Shown piece by piece: positions 1 to 8,374 of a stretch of DNA of 32,921 bases (position 1 is the stretch's first letter; every line of letters starts with the position of its first letter). This DNA comes from an uncultured delta proteobacterium. GTDB lineage: Bacteria > RBG-13-61-14 > DRUE01. Location: contig CAIYYW010000317.1 in the NCBI GenBank assembly GCA_903930515.1, positions 1 through 32,921 of the forward strand, read 5' to 3'. The position numbers and the translations under genes were made by a program. The notes below the pieces were generated by a model, which saw only the letters and a program-made list of their open reading frames with translations, did not search any database and was not told where the DNA came from.

Positions 1-1
1 A

Positions 2-115
2 AATTTCTTTGACTTGGAGGACGCCCCGACTGCCGATGCCGGAGCGGAAGAATTCCCGCGGACCGCGGGATTAAGTTATTCCGTCAATCTGGAATCACGG
101 ATCCCGGCCAATTGA
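2..115 (+). CDS. C-terminal fragment of an unrecognised protein (5' end outside window)
   Basis: The frame starting at base 2 is open for 37 codons and stops at TGA 113-115. The reading begins FDLEDAPTADAG and ends SYSVNLESRIPAN. Codon choice (gcc, gcg, ccg, gac, atc) resembles the neighbouring genes, so this is probably the tail of a real gene, but no start is in the window and I do not recognise the family. The acidic stretch followed by an alternating polar/hydrophobic end could be a terminal beta strand. It could also be a chance open frame. Confidence 0.4.
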   Translation, partial: NFFDLEDAPTADAGAEEFPRTAGLSYSVNLESRIPAN

Positions 116-212
116 GAAAAAAGATCTGGAGATTTTACTAAATAAAATGATCATTGAAGCCTCTGCTCCCATCCGCCCCCCCGGCTTCCGGATTTAGGAA
201 ACTAATCAAAAG

Positions 213-221
213 TGATATAAT
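213..221 (+). promoter_or_regulatory. Extended -10 promoter, near-leaderless start for the Mut7-C gene
   Basis: TGATATAAT matches the extended -10 consensus (TG-n-TATAAT) exactly. No good -35 lies 16-18 bases upstream; the best is TTTAGG at 193-198. Transcription would begin near 228 while the ATG is at 230, so the transcript would be leaderless or nearly so. The same nine bases occur upstream of the YfhO-like gene on the minus strand. Confidence 0.5.
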
Positions 222-229
222 TTCGCCGA

Positions 230-754
230 ATGGAAGGTTTGGGGGAGATTCGGTTTATCTGCGACGACGCTCTGGGGAAGCTGGCGCGATGGCTGAAGGT
301 GATCGGCCTGGACACCTATTACCGGAACCGGATTGAGGATGCGGAGCTGATTGAGGTCGCGAGGAAGGAATTGCGGATAATCCTGACCCGGGATCATCGT
401 CTGGCGCGGGTGCTGGACCAGCAGGGCTTGCCCTATTTATTCCTGGAGGAAAACTATCCGGCGCTTCAGCTCAAGGAGGTGGTGGGGCATTTCCAGGACC
501 GGATCCGGCTCCGGGTTTTCACGCGGTGCACGGAATGCAATGTCGGTTTGGAGGAGGTTTCCTCGGAGGAAGTCAAAGAGCTGGTGCCTCCCTTTGTATT
601 CCAGGGCCATAAGAAGTATCGGCGCTGTCCGAACTGCCAAAAGGTTTTCTGGCGCGGCACCCACCGACCCCAAGTGGACTTGCAGTTGCGTTCGGTTTTG
701 GGGGAATTATATGATAGACTTAAGGAAAATGTCTGGAGCGATGAAGAGTCATAA
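230..754 (+). CDS. Mut7-C RNase (PIN-like) domain protein with zinc ribbon
   Basis: The 174-residue protein matches the Mut7-C family, a PIN-like nuclease fold joined to a zinc ribbon. The N-terminal part has the family pattern DD-x-LGKLARWL (residues 12-22) followed by GLDTY, and LTRDHRLA (52-59) supplies another conserved Asp (D55). The C-terminal part has C100-x2-C103 and C133-x2-C136, a probable zinc site. Family members are thought to be RNases, but the substrate is not known to me. The start at 230 sits about nine bases after an extended -10 box and has no Shine-Dalgarno. The 3' end overlaps the start of the diguanylate cyclase gene, so the two are likely co-transcribed. Confidence 0.85.
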   Translation: MEGLGEIRFICDDALGKLARWLKVIGLDTYYRNRIEDAELIEVARKELRIILTRDHRLARVLDQQGLPYLFLEENYPALQLKEVVGHFQDRIRLRVFTRCTECNVGLEEVSSEEVKELVPPFVFQGHKKYRRCPNCQKVFWRGTHRPQVDLQLRSVLGELYDRLKENVWSDEES

Positions 755-1823
755 GCGAAAAGCCAGGCCTAAAGGCCGGACCGCGAAGAGCGCGGGGAAG
801 AAGAGAGACCAATTCCTGGTATTGCAGGAAGTGGCTAAGACCTTGACTTCCACCCTGGATTTGAAGGAAGTGCTGAACCAGATTATGGAGATGGTCGCGG
901 AGATTTTTCAGCCCCAGGACTGGTCGTTGCTGATGCTGGACCAGGAGCGGGAGGAGTTGTATTTCGCGGTGGCGGTTGGGAAGGCAAGCAAGAGGCTGAA
1001 GAAGGTTCGGCTCAAGCTGGGAGAGGGGATCGCGGGATGGGTGGCCAAGACCGGCCAGGCCCTGATCACGGAGAACGCTTATAAAGATCCGCGCTTCGCG
1101 CAATGGGTGGATCAATTCACCGGGTTCGAGACCCGCTCGATCGCCTGTCTGCCTTTGATCAGCAAGGGCAAGGTGCTGGGGGTGATGGAGCTGCTGGGCA
1201 AGGACTCTAAAAAGATGAACCCGCAGGACTTGCAACTGCTGGGCACGCTCACCGATTTCGCCGCAATCGCGATTGAGAACGCCAAGTTCGTGCAAAAGAT
1301 CAAGGAACTCACCGTGATTGACGATGTCACGGGCCTGTATAATTCCCGATACCTGCACACCCTGCTGGAAACCGAAATCTCCCGATCGTTAAGATACCGC
1401 GCCCCCTTTTCCCTGATCTTTCTGGACCTGGACCATTTCAAGCTGGTCAATGACAACCACGGGCACCTGATCGGCTCGCGCCTGCTCAAGGAAGTGGGAA
1501 CGCTCTATAAGTCCTGCCTCCGAACCATTGACTGGGCGCTCCGATACGGCGGCGATGAGTTCATCATCATCCTGCCCCGCACCGGCAAAAAGGAAGCCCT
1601 GATGGTCTGCCAGCGACTCCGGCGCGCGATCAACGACACGCTCTTTTTTGAAAAGGAAAACCTCTCCATCCAGATCACGGCCAGCTACGGCATCTCCACC
1701 TTCCCCGAGGACGCCCGGGACAAGGAAGCCATCATCAAGCTCGCGGACCAGGCGATGTACCTGGTAAAACGCTCCGGCCGGAACGGGGTCGCCATCGCTA
1801 ATGAGGGAATGGTCAAACCGTAA
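729..1823 (+). CDS. GAF-domain diguanylate cyclase (GGDEF)
   Basis: Predicted cytoplasmic enzyme making cyclic di-GMP from two GTP. From the ATG at 729 it has a very basic N-terminus (1-26), a GAF sensor domain (about 40-187) and a GGDEF domain (about 195-355). The active-site loop is intact (RYGGDEF, GGDEF at 274-278). The product-inhibition I-site RxxD is present as R265-T-I-D268, exactly five residues before GGDEF, so feedback inhibition is likely. There is no transmembrane segment, so the input is probably a soluble ligand or partner. Start choice is open: ATG 711 has GGGGGA five bases upstream, ATG 729 has AAGGA close by, and ATG 741 is also possible. All three lie inside the end of the Mut7-C gene, implying translational coupling. 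Confidence 0.9.
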   Translation: MSGAMKSHKRKARPKGRTAKSAGKKRDQFLVLQEVAKTLTSTLDLKEVLNQIMEMVAEIFQPQDWSLLMLDQEREELYFAVAVGKASKRLKKVRLKLGEGIAGWVAKTGQALITENAYKDPRFAQWVDQFTGFETRSIACLPLISKGKVLGVMELLGKDSKKMNPQDLQLLGTLTDFAAIAIENAKFVQKIKELTVIDDVTGLYNSRYLHTLLETEISRSLRYRAPFSLIFLDLDHFKLVNDNHGHLIGSRLLKEVGTLYKSCLRTIDWALRYGGDEFIIILPRTGKKEALMVCQRLRRAINDTLFFEKENLSIQITASYGISTFPEDARDKEAIIKLADQAMYLVKRSGRNGVAIANEGMVKP

Positions 1824-1900
1824 ACCGGTTTAGCGCTGAAGCGACCCGAGATTTTATCCAGTTGAAAACCCCTCCCGCTTTCATTAAGATAAGCTTCAGA

Positions 1901-2830
1901 GTGAAAGACTTTGAAAAATGGAGAGAGCGGTTCCTGTCTTACCTGGGTCAGGAAAAAAATTATTCGCCCGACACGGTTTCCGGATACGGGTCCGACCTGG
2001 CGGAGTTCGGGGAATTCTTAAGGGATTATTTCAGCCTGGCCGAGACCGGCTCGGTTCCGGTGGAAAAGATAGACCGCGAGGCGGTCCGGGCCTGGCTCAA
2101 CCAGTTGTATCAGGGCCTGACCCCGGCGTCCATTGAAAGGCATCTGGCGTCGGCGCGGAGTTTTTTTCAATACCTGGTCAAGCAGGAAGCGGTTGGGTTC
2201 AATCCCGCCCGGCTGGTTCGGAGTCCGAAGAAGGAGAAGAAACTTCCCAAGGTTTTGAGTGTGGAGGAAGTGTTTGCGCTGCTGGACAGCCCCAGGGGAG
2301 AGGATGTACTATCGGTGCGGGACCGGGCGATCCTGGAGTTGTTTTACGCGAGCGGGATCCGGGTGGGGGAATTGCGGAAGCTGAATTTCTCCGACCTGGA
2401 TTTGGATCAGAAGTTGATCCGGGTGATGGGCAAGGGCGGCAAGGAGCGGGTGGTCCTGATCAACGATTTGGCCGCGCAAAAAATCCGGGAATGGCTCAAG
2501 CTCAGGCCGAAGCTGGTCCGGAGAGCGATTGACCCGGACGCGGAACAGGCGGTTTTCCTGAGCCATCACCGCAAACGGATCACCAAGGTGGGGATTGAGC
2601 AGATGCTGAAAAAATACCTGAGACAGAGCGGGATCCTGCGGCCGGCAACCCCGCACTCGCTAAGGCACAGCTTTGCCACTCACCTTCTGGACAGCGGGAT
2701 GGACCTCCGCTCCATCCAGGATCTGCTCGGCCATTCCAGCCTGAGCACCACCCAGAAATATACCCAGGTCGGATTAAAAGAATTAATGGAGGTGTATGAT
2801 GACGCACACCCACGGGCAAAAAAATACTGA
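1901..2830 (+). CDS. xerC: Tyrosine recombinase XerC/XerD
   Basis: Site-specific recombinase that resolves chromosome dimers at dif. All catalytic residues of the family are visible, numbered from the upstream TTG at 1862: R167 (SGIRVGEL), K191 (GKGGKER), H265 and R268 (PHSLRH), H291 (LLGHSS) and nucleophile Y300 (QKYTQV). The N-terminal SAM-like domain has FLSYL and [10 protein letters not shown] place the start at GTG 1901 because FLSYL then falls at residue 11, as I recall for E. coli XerC, and because codons 1862-1900 include ones rare here (ata, aga). TTG 1862 would give 322 instead of 309 residues. Neither start has a strong ribosome site. The 3' end overlaps hslV. The order xerC-hslV-hslU is widely conserved. 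XerC and XerD cannot be told apart with certainty from one copy. Confidence 0.9.
   Translation: MKDFEKWRERFLSYLGQEKNYSPDTVSGYGSDLAEFGEFLRDYFSLAETGSVPVEKIDREAVRAWLNQLYQGLTPASIERHLASARSFFQYLVKQEAVGFNPARLVRSPKKEKKLPKVLSVEEVFALLDSPRGEDVLSVRDRAILELFYASGIRVGELRKLNFSDLDLDQKLIRVMGKGGKERVVLINDLAAQKIREWLKLRPKLVRRAIDPDAEQAVFLSHHRKRITKVGIEQMLKKYLRQSGILRPATPHSLRHSFATHLLDSGMDLRSIQDLLGHSSLSTTQKYTQVGLKELMEVYDDAHPRAKKY
2788..2792 (+). promoter_or_regulatory. Ribosome binding site deciding the hslV start
   Basis: GGAGG lies six bases before ATG 2799 and three before ATG 2796. The later ATG at 2835, which matches the usual HslV N-terminus, has no such site. Translation therefore probably starts at 2799, giving a longer propeptide. 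Confidence 0.6.
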
Positions 2831-3359
2831 CCATATGATCGGGACCACCGTGCTCCTGGTCCGGCGCGACGGAAAGGTGGTGCTGGCCGGAGACGGTCAG
2901 GTCACCGTCCAGAACCAGGTGATCAAGCGCCATGCGAAAAAAGTCCGGAGGCTTTACAACGACCAAATCATCACCGGCTTTGCCGGAGCCACCGCGGACG
3001 CGCTCACCCTGTATGAAAAATTCGAGCAGAAATTGGAAACCCACGGGGGCAACCTTCGCCGGGCCGCGGTGGAGCTGGCCAAGGATTGGAGGACGGACCG
3101 GATGCTGAGACGGCTGGAAGCGTTGATGATCATCGCGGACAAAGACGCCGCGTTCCTGCTTTCCGGGAGCGGGGATGTCCTGGAGCCGGACGAAGAAGTG
3201 CTCGCGATCGGGTCCGGGGGCGGCTTTGCCGAGGCCGCGGCCCGGGCATTGGTCCGGAACACCAAACTGTCGGCGCGCGAGATTGCGGAGCAGGCGATGA
3301 CGATCGCGTCCGAGATGTGCATTTACACCAACCAGGAATTTGTTTTCGAGGAGCTTTGA
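2799..3359 (+). CDS. hslV: ATP-dependent protease proteolytic subunit HslV
   Basis: Threonine protease forming the double-hexamer core of the HslUV (ClpYQ) protease. The conserved block starts at [20 protein letters not shown]; the first Thr of GTT should become the N-terminal nucleophile after removal of the leader. Other family marks are [37 protein letters not shown] and AIGSGG. From ATG 2799 the leader is 15 residues and His-rich ([15 protein letters not shown]), longer than the one or few residues usual in the family, but the good ribosome site at 2788 supports it. An internal ATG at 2835 would give a conventional short leader. The start overlaps the end of xerC by 32 bases, and the stop overlaps hslU as TGATG. 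Confidence 0.95.
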   Translation: MTHTHGQKNTDHMIGTTVLLVRRDGKVVLAGDGQVTVQNQVIKRHAKKVRRLYNDQIITGFAGATADALTLYEKFEQKLETHGGNLRRAAVELAKDWRTDRMLRRLEALMIIADKDAAFLLSGSGDVLEPDEEVLAIGSGGGFAEAAARALVRNTKLSAREIAEQAMTIASEMCIYTNQEFVFEEL

Positions 3360-4684
3360 TGAAGAATTTGACCCCGCGGCAGATCGTTGAGGAGCTGGAC
3401 AAGTTCATCATCAGCCAGGGCGAGGCCAAGCGGGCCGTGGCGATCGCGCTCCGGAACCGCTGGCGGAGACAGATGGTGCCAATGGAGCTGCGCGACGAGA
3501 TCACCCCCAAGAATATTATTATGATCGGGCCGACCGGGGTGGGAAAAACCGAAATCGCAAAAAGGCTGGCCCGGCTGGCCCAGGCGCCTTTTTTGAAAGT
3601 GGAAGCCACCAAATACACCGAGGTCGGATATGTGGGCAGGGATGTGGACAGTATGATCCGGGACCTGGTGGAGCTTGCGGTCAAGATGGTCCAGGACGAG
3701 GAGAAACGGAGAGTGGAGGACCGGGCGAAGCGGGAGGCGGAGCGGAAACTTTTTGAAAGCATTCTGCCCCGGAGAGAGGAGATCCTCAACCGCTACGGGA
3801 TTCAAGGCGACCAAGAAATCCTGGCCTATCTGGGCGAGGGCAAGCTGGACGACGAGGAAGTGGAGGTGGAGGTTCCGGCCCGGTCGTCAATGCCCATGGC
3901 CCAGATCATCAGTCCGCAGGGGGTGGAAGAGATGGGACTCAACCTGGGAGATATGTTCGGGAAATTTTTCCAAGGCGGAGGGCCCAAGCAGAGGCGGATC
4001 AAAATCCGGGAGGCCCGGGAAATCCTGGTCCAGGAAGAGGCCCAAAAACTTATTGATATGGAAAAGGTCACCCAGGACGCGCTCCAGCGGGCCCAGGAGG
4101 CCGGGATCATTTTCATTGACGAGTTGGACAAGATCGCGGGCAAACACGCCGGGGTGGGACCGGAGGTGAGCCGGGAAGGCGTGCAGCGGGATTTGCTCCC
4201 GATCATTGAAGGGTCAACCGTGGTCACCAAATACGGGATGGTCCGCACCGATCACATCCTGTTCATCTCCGCCGGCGCCTTCACCACCAGCAAGCCCTCG
4301 GACCTGATCCCGGAGTTGCAAGGCCGGTTCCCGATCCGGGTCGAGCTCCGGCCCCTGACCAAGGACGACTTCATCAAGATCCTTAAATTCCCGGAAAACT
4401 CCCTGGTCAAGCAATACCAGGCCCTGCTTGCCACCGAAAGCATTGAGCTGACCTTCCGCGAAGACGCCCTGGAGGAGATCGCACGGATCGCCGACGAGAT
4501 CAACCAGCACACCGAGAACATCGGCGCCCGCAGACTCCACACGGTGATGGAAAAACTGCTGGAAGACTTTTCCTTTGACGCCCCGGAAATGGCCGGGGCC
4601 AAGCTGGTGGTGGACGCGGAATCGGTCCGGAAGAAACTCAGCCCGATCCTGAAAGACGAGGATCTGAGCAGATATATTCTTTAA
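3359..4684 (+). CDS. hslU: ATP-dependent protease ATPase subunit HslU
   Basis: AAA+ unfoldase that feeds substrates to HslV. The 441-residue length is usual for the family. Visible elements are the N-terminal [16 protein letters not shown], Walker A GPTGVGKT (57-64), the pore loop GYVG (90-93) that grips substrate, a charged I-domain (about 110-235), Walker [10 protein letters not shown] (250-258) and the C-terminal tail LSRYIL. In E. coli the corresponding tail inserts into HslV and activates it, so the pair here should be functional. The ATG overlaps the hslV stop (TGATG), giving tight coupling. No terminator with a T-run follows; an imperfect GCGAGC/GCTCGC pair lies at 4704-4731. Confidence 0.97.
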   Translation: MKNLTPRQIVEELDKFIISQGEAKRAVAIALRNRWRRQMVPMELRDEITPKNIIMIGPTGVGKTEIAKRLARLAQAPFLKVEATKYTEVGYVGRDVDSMIRDLVELAVKMVQDEEKRRVEDRAKREAERKLFESILPRREEILNRYGIQGDQEILAYLGEGKLDDEEVEVEVPARSSMPMAQIISPQGVEEMGLNLGDMFGKFFQGGGPKQRRIKIREAREILVQEEAQKLIDMEKVTQDALQRAQEAGIIFIDELDKIAGKHAGVGPEVSREGVQRDLLPIIEGSTVVTKYGMVRTDHILFISAGAFTTSKPSDLIPELQGRFPIRVELRPLTKDDFIKILKFPENSLVKQYQALLATESIELTFREDALEEIARIADEINQHTENIGARRLHTVMEKLLEDFSFDAPEMAGAKLVVDAESVRKKLSPILKDEDLSRYIL

Positions 4685-4741
4685 TCCCGCGAAAGATTTT
4701 TGGGCGAGCCAGCGGTCCGCGCCTTGCTCGCGGATAATTTC

Positions 4742-4770
4742 TTGCCTTCCCTTTCACAATCTGGCATAAT
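4742..4770 (+). promoter_or_regulatory. Sigma70-type promoter for the REC-GAF-GAF/arg unit
   Basis: TTGCCT (4742-4747) and CATAAT (4765-4770) are separated by 17 bases. Transcription would begin near 4777, leaving a leader of only about 11 bases before ATG 4788. This is the only convincing promoter seen before the arg genes, since the genes that follow are packed together. Confidence 0.55.
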
Positions 4771-4787
4771 TGACCCGGGGGAATGAG

Positions 4788-6320
4788 ATGTCAAGAATCC
4801 TGGTGGTGGATGACGAGCTTTTCTATCGCGAGCTGGTCCGGGATGTGCTGGAGAAGGACGGGCACCAGGTGCAATCCGCGGCCAACGCCCGGGAAACCCT
4901 GGACCTGATCAAGCAGGCCAAGCCGGACCTGGCCTTGGTGGACATCGTTCTTCCCGGTTCAATGGACGGCCTGACGCTTTTATTCAAGATCAAGAGCCAA
5001 TACCCGGGGCTGCCGGTGGTGATGCTCAGCGCCCACGAGGATAAACAAATGATCCTGACCTCGCTCCGGAGGGGGGCGTTTGATTACCTGCTCAAGCCGA
5101 TTTCTCCCCAGGAGTTGAAGCGCGCGGTGGACCGCGCCCTGGAGCATCACCAATTGATCCGGGACCGGGACGAGAAGCTGGTGAGGCTTTCGCGCCTGGA
5201 AGAAGGCGCCGGCCAGCTCGCGGATTTCATCAAGGGCAAGCTCCAGATTGAGGAGCTGGCGAACGCGTACCGGATCCTGGAGACCACGGTGGAACTGGTG
5301 GGCCAGGTTTTGGACTGCGAGCGGGTGAGCATTATGCTTTTGGACCCAACCCAAAATTCGCTCCGGGTGGCGGTGAGCAAGGGGATGAGCAAGGCCCTGA
5401 TCAAGAAGCAGAGCAAGGAGCCGGGCAAAAGCATTTCGGCCTGGGTGTTGGAAAACAAGAAACCGGTTTTGGTAAAAAATATGAAAGAAGACGACCGGTT
5501 CCAGGCTTCCGAAGATCCCGGCCAGTACAAGACCAACTCGTTCGTGATCGCGCCCCTGATCGTGGCCGGGGAAGTGGTGGGAACCATCAACGCCAACGAC
5601 AAATCCGACGGCGCAACCTTCGGCGAAGACGATTTGATGTTCCTCCAAACCTTCTCCCACCAGGTCGCGCTCACGCTCCAATACCTGCAATTGATCTCGG
5701 AACTGGAGCGGGAGAAGAAGCAGCTCAGCCTGATGGTTGACCTGGAGAAAATACTATTGGAAGGACGCGACCCGAATTTGATGCTGAGCCAGATCCTGAA
5801 ACAATGCCGGGAAATGCTGGACGCCCAGGTCGCGTCCATTTATATCCGGGACGAGTTCACCGGCGGATTGGTCCACCGGGTGGGATGGGACGGCGAGAAG
5901 GAATTGAAGGCCAAACATCAGATTCCGGCTGACCAGAGCGCCACCGGCAAGGTTGCAGGAGAGGGAAAGAGTATTATTATAAACCGTCCGGACCAGGTGA
6001 AATTTTTCAACGCGGAAACCGAATGGTCCAAAGAAGTGGGGATCAAGAATTATATTGCCAGCCCGATCTGGATCGGAGACCGGGTGATGGGCGTGATCCG
6101 GGTTTTAAACCGCCGGGAACTCGGGTTCCGCAAGGCGGACCTGGCGCTTTTGGAAAGTGTGGCGCGCTCGGTCGGGATCACGCTCCGGAACCTGGAGCTT
6201 TATTTGAAGCTGGAGCGGAGCGTGGAGGAGACCATCCAGGTGAACCAGATGCTGAGCCGGGTGAACCAGGAACTGAATCTGAAGACCCGCGAGTTGGAGG
6301 CTTTGAGGAGGAAAAACTGA
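4788..6320 (+). CDS. Response regulator with two GAF domains and no recognisable output domain
   Basis: The 510-residue protein has an N-terminal receiver domain (1-120) with every key residue: acidic pair D8/D9, phospho-acceptor D52 (ALVDIVLPG), S81 and K103 (LLKPIS). After a helical linker come two GAF domains (about 160-305 and 325-475) and a coiled-coil tail (about 478-510). No HTH, kinase, GGDEF, EAL or HD-GYP domain follows, so any output is probably through protein contacts. ATG 4788 is preferred; an in-frame TTG at 4770 overlaps the -10 box and cannot be used from that promoter. The gene ends three bases before argB. No histidine kinase is in the window. GAF domains bind small molecules, but the ligand cannot be read from sequence. 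Confidence 0.85.
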   Translation: MSRILVVDDELFYRELVRDVLEKDGHQVQSAANARETLDLIKQAKPDLALVDIVLPGSMDGLTLLFKIKSQYPGLPVVMLSAHEDKQMILTSLRRGAFDYLLKPISPQELKRAVDRALEHHQLIRDRDEKLVRLSRLEEGAGQLADFIKGKLQIEELANAYRILETTVELVGQVLDCERVSIMLLDPTQNSLRVAVSKGMSKALIKKQSKEPGKSISAWVLENKKPVLVKNMKEDDRFQASEDPGQYKTNSFVIAPLIVAGEVVGTINANDKSDGATFGEDDLMFLQTFSHQVALTLQYLQLISELEREKKQLSLMVDLEKILLEGRDPNLMLSQILKQCREMLDAQVASIYIRDEFTGGLVHRVGWDGEKELKAKHQIPADQSATGKVAGEGKSIIINRPDQVKFFNAETEWSKEVGIKNYIASPIWIGDRVMGVIRVLNRRELGFRKADLALLESVARSVGITLRNLELYLKLERSVEETIQVNQMLSRVNQELNLKTRELEALRRKN

Positions 6321-6323
6321 ATT

Positions 6324-7169
6324 ATGGAACGGGCGTTGGAATTAGCCGAAATCCTGATTGAGGCTTTGCCTTATATTCAGAGCTTCCATCATAAAATATT
6401 GGTGGTCAAGCTGGGCGGAAAACTGTTCCAAGACCCGTCCCTGCTCTCGGATTGCGCGCGCGACCTGGTTTTGCTCAAGGCCGTGGGGATGGACCCGGTG
6501 GTAGTGCACGGGGGCGGCCCGCAGGTGGACCGGATGCTGGACCGGCTGGGGATCCAGGCGAAAAAAGTCAATGGCTTGCGCGTGACCGACGAGGCCACGA
6601 TGGAAGTGGTGGAAATGGTTTTGGGAGGCCAACTCAACCGCGAGCTGGTGATGCAGATAAATTTGGCCGGCGGGAAGGCGGTCGGTCTTTCCGGCAAGGA
6701 TAGTATGATGATGCTGGCGGAGGCGGTGGAAGAGGGGAAGCTGGGGGCGGTGGGGGAGATCACCAAAGTGGATTGCGGACTGATCCTGGGGCTGCTCAAG
6801 AACGGACTGATCCCGGTGATCGCGCCGATCGGGGTGGACGAGCAGGGCCGGATTTATAATGTCAACGCCGACACCGCGGCCGGGTCCGTGGCTTCCGCGC
6901 TCCACGCCGAAAAGCTGGTTCTGCTCACCGATGTGGACGGGGTGAAGGACAAGGAGGGAAAATTTTTAAGCTCGCTCCAGGCCGGGGAAGCCAACAAGAT
7001 GATCAAGCAGGGAGCCATCTCCGGAGGGATGATCCCCAAGATCAAATGCTGCCTGGAATCGCTCCGGGCCGGCGTGAACAAGGCCCATATCCTGGACGGC
7101 AGGGTTCACCATTCCCTCCTGCTGGAAATCTTCACCGACAAAGGTTTGGGAACCGAAATTTATTTGTAA
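6324..7169 (+). CDS. argB: N-acetylglutamate kinase (arginine-sensitive type)
   Basis: Second step of arginine synthesis: phosphorylates N-acetyl-L-glutamate with ATP. It is an amino-acid kinase fold of 281 residues with VVKLGG (27-32), VHGGGPQVDRM (61-71), VNADTAAG and SGGMIPKI. Before the first strand there is an extra helix, ALELAEILIEALPYIQSF, and the C-terminus has the GLGTEI-type end. In the family these two features mark hexameric enzymes inhibited by arginine, so this is probably the feedback-controlled step. GAGGAGGA at 6305-6312 is 11 bases before the ATG, a slightly long spacing. The stop overlaps argD. argC and argJ or argA are not in the window. Confidence 0.95.
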   Translation: MERALELAEILIEALPYIQSFHHKILVVKLGGKLFQDPSLLSDCARDLVLLKAVGMDPVVVHGGGPQVDRMLDRLGIQAKKVNGLRVTDEATMEVVEMVLGGQLNRELVMQINLAGGKAVGLSGKDSMMMLAEAVEEGKLGAVGEITKVDCGLILGLLKNGLIPVIAPIGVDEQGRIYNVNADTAAGSVASALHAEKLVLLTDVDGVKDKEGKFLSSLQAGEANKMIKQGAISGGMIPKIKCCLESLRAGVNKAHILDGRVHHSLLLEIFTDKGLGTEIYL

Positions 7170-8374
7170 TGAATATGGATGATTTTATAAAAAAAGCCGA
7201 AACTGTTCTGACCCCCAATTACCGGCGCCAGCCGGTGATGTTCGTCCGGGGAAAAGGCGCCAAACTCTGGGATTCCGCGGGCAAGGAATACCTGGATTTC
7301 GTGGCCGGGATCGCCGCGGTCAACCTCGGCCATTGCCATCCCAAGGTGACGGAGGCGATCCGGGCGCAGTCGGAAAAATTGATCCACATCAGCAACCATT
7401 ATTATATTGAGCCGCAAATTGAGTTGGCGGAAGCCCTGGCAAAAAATTCCATCCTGGACCAGGTCTTTTTCTGCAACTCCGGCGCCGAGGCCAACGAGGC
7501 CGGCCTCAAACTGGCGCGCCGCTGGAGCCGGGAGAAGGGCAAGGGCGGGTTTGAGATCATCTCCACCTGGAACTCCTTTCACGGACGCACCTTCGGCAGC
7601 CTGAGCGCGACCGGCCAGGAGAAATTCTGGAAAAGTTTCGAGCCCTTGGTCCCCGGCTTCAAGTTCGTGGAGTTCGGAAACCCGGCTCAATTCCAAAACG
7701 CGGTCTCCCAGTCCACCTGCGCCGTGATCCTGGAATGCGTCCAGGGCGAAGGCGGGGTCTGGCCGGCGCCCAAAGGATATTTGGAACAGGTGAGAAAAAT
7801 CTGCGACCAGAACCAAATGCTCTTGATCCTGGACGAAGTCCAGACCGCGATGGGAAGACTGGGAAAACTTTTCGGGTACGAGTGGGCCGGAGTCAAACCG
7901 GATGTCATCACAATGGCCAAGGCGCTCGGGAACGGGATCCCGATCGGAGCGATGCTGGCGAAAAAGGAAATTGCTGAAGTCCTGGTTCCCGGCACTCACG
8001 CGTCCACTTTCGGCGGAAACCCGCTCTCCACCGCGGCCGCGCTCGCCACCCTCCAGGTGACCCTGCAGGAAAAACTCCCGGAGCGCGCAAAAGAAGTGGG
8101 GGAATATTTTCATTCCCGGCTGGACCAATTGAGCGAGGGCCATCAATGCGTCAAACAAATCCGGGCGGTCGGCCTGATGCTGGCCGCGGAAATGAAAATA
8201 GAAAAATGCGAACGGGTGATTGACCGGATGCGCGACCGGGGATTCATCCTCAACCTCACCCAGGGCAAGGTGCTCCGGTTTTTGCCCCCGCTGATTGTGG
8301 AGAAGGAAGAAATTGATCGGATGCTTGAAGCCCTGGATTCTGAACTGGGGAAGCTGGATTCCGAGGCCCAATGA
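7169..8374 (+). CDS. argD: Acetylornithine aminotransferase
   Basis: PLP enzyme converting N-acetylglutamate semialdehyde to N-acetylornithine, in places also acting in lysine synthesis. It is a class III aminotransferase of 401 residues. Visible marks are FCNSGAEANE (101-110), NSFHGRT (135-141), LDEVQTAMGR with D222, and the PLP lysine K251 in MAKALGNGIPIGA. The ATG at 7169 shares bases with the argB stop (TAATG); a second ATG lies two codons later. The 3' end overlaps argF by four bases. The sequence does not distinguish ArgD from close relatives such as succinylornithine aminotransferase, but the position between argB and argF does. Confidence 0.95.
   Translation: MNMDDFIKKAETVLTPNYRRQPVMFVRGKGAKLWDSAGKEYLDFVAGIAAVNLGHCHPKVTEAIRAQSEKLIHISNHYYIEPQIELAEALAKNSILDQVFFCNSGAEANEAGLKLARRWSREKGKGGFEIISTWNSFHGRTFGSLSATGQEKFWKSFEPLVPGFKFVEFGNPAQFQNAVSQSTCAVILECVQGEGGVWPAPKGYLEQVRKICDQNQMLLILDEVQTAMGRLGKLFGYEWAGVKPDVITMAKALGNGIPIGAMLAKKEIAEVLVPGTHASTFGGNPLSTAAALATLQVTLQEKLPERAKEVGEYFHSRLDQLSEGHQCVKQIRAVGLMLAAEMKIEKCERVIDRMRDRGFILNLTQGKVLRFLPPLIVEKEEIDRMLEALDSELGKLDSEAQ

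Noticed and set aside
148-198. A 16-codon open frame starting at ATG 148.
   Set aside because: It has no ribosome site, is Pro-rich from a C-run, and has no recognisable feature.
1121-1142. GGTTCGAGACCC, resembling a tRNA T-loop.
   Set aside because: It lies in the GAF coding region (GFETRS), and no acceptor, D-arm or anticodon pairing is found around it.
1829-1857. TTTAGC and TTTTAT, spaced 17, as a promoter for xerC.
   Set aside because: Only three and four of six bases match consensus, so it is too weak to list.
4704-4731. GCGAGC/GCTCGC pair after hslU as a terminator.
   Set aside because: The stem is six bases with a 16-base loop and no T-run; it may just be chance.
4770-4787. TTG 4770 as the start of the receiver-GAF protein.
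   Set aside because: It overlaps the -10 box; ATG 4788 gives the normal receiver-domain N-terminus.
7160-8371. Long open frame antisense to argD (about 400 codons), and similar ones antisense to dnaK, pgk and the nucleotide-sugar genes.
   Set aside because: These mirror GC-rich genes with strong codon bias; their translations are rich in Gly, Arg, His and Gln and show no family motifs.
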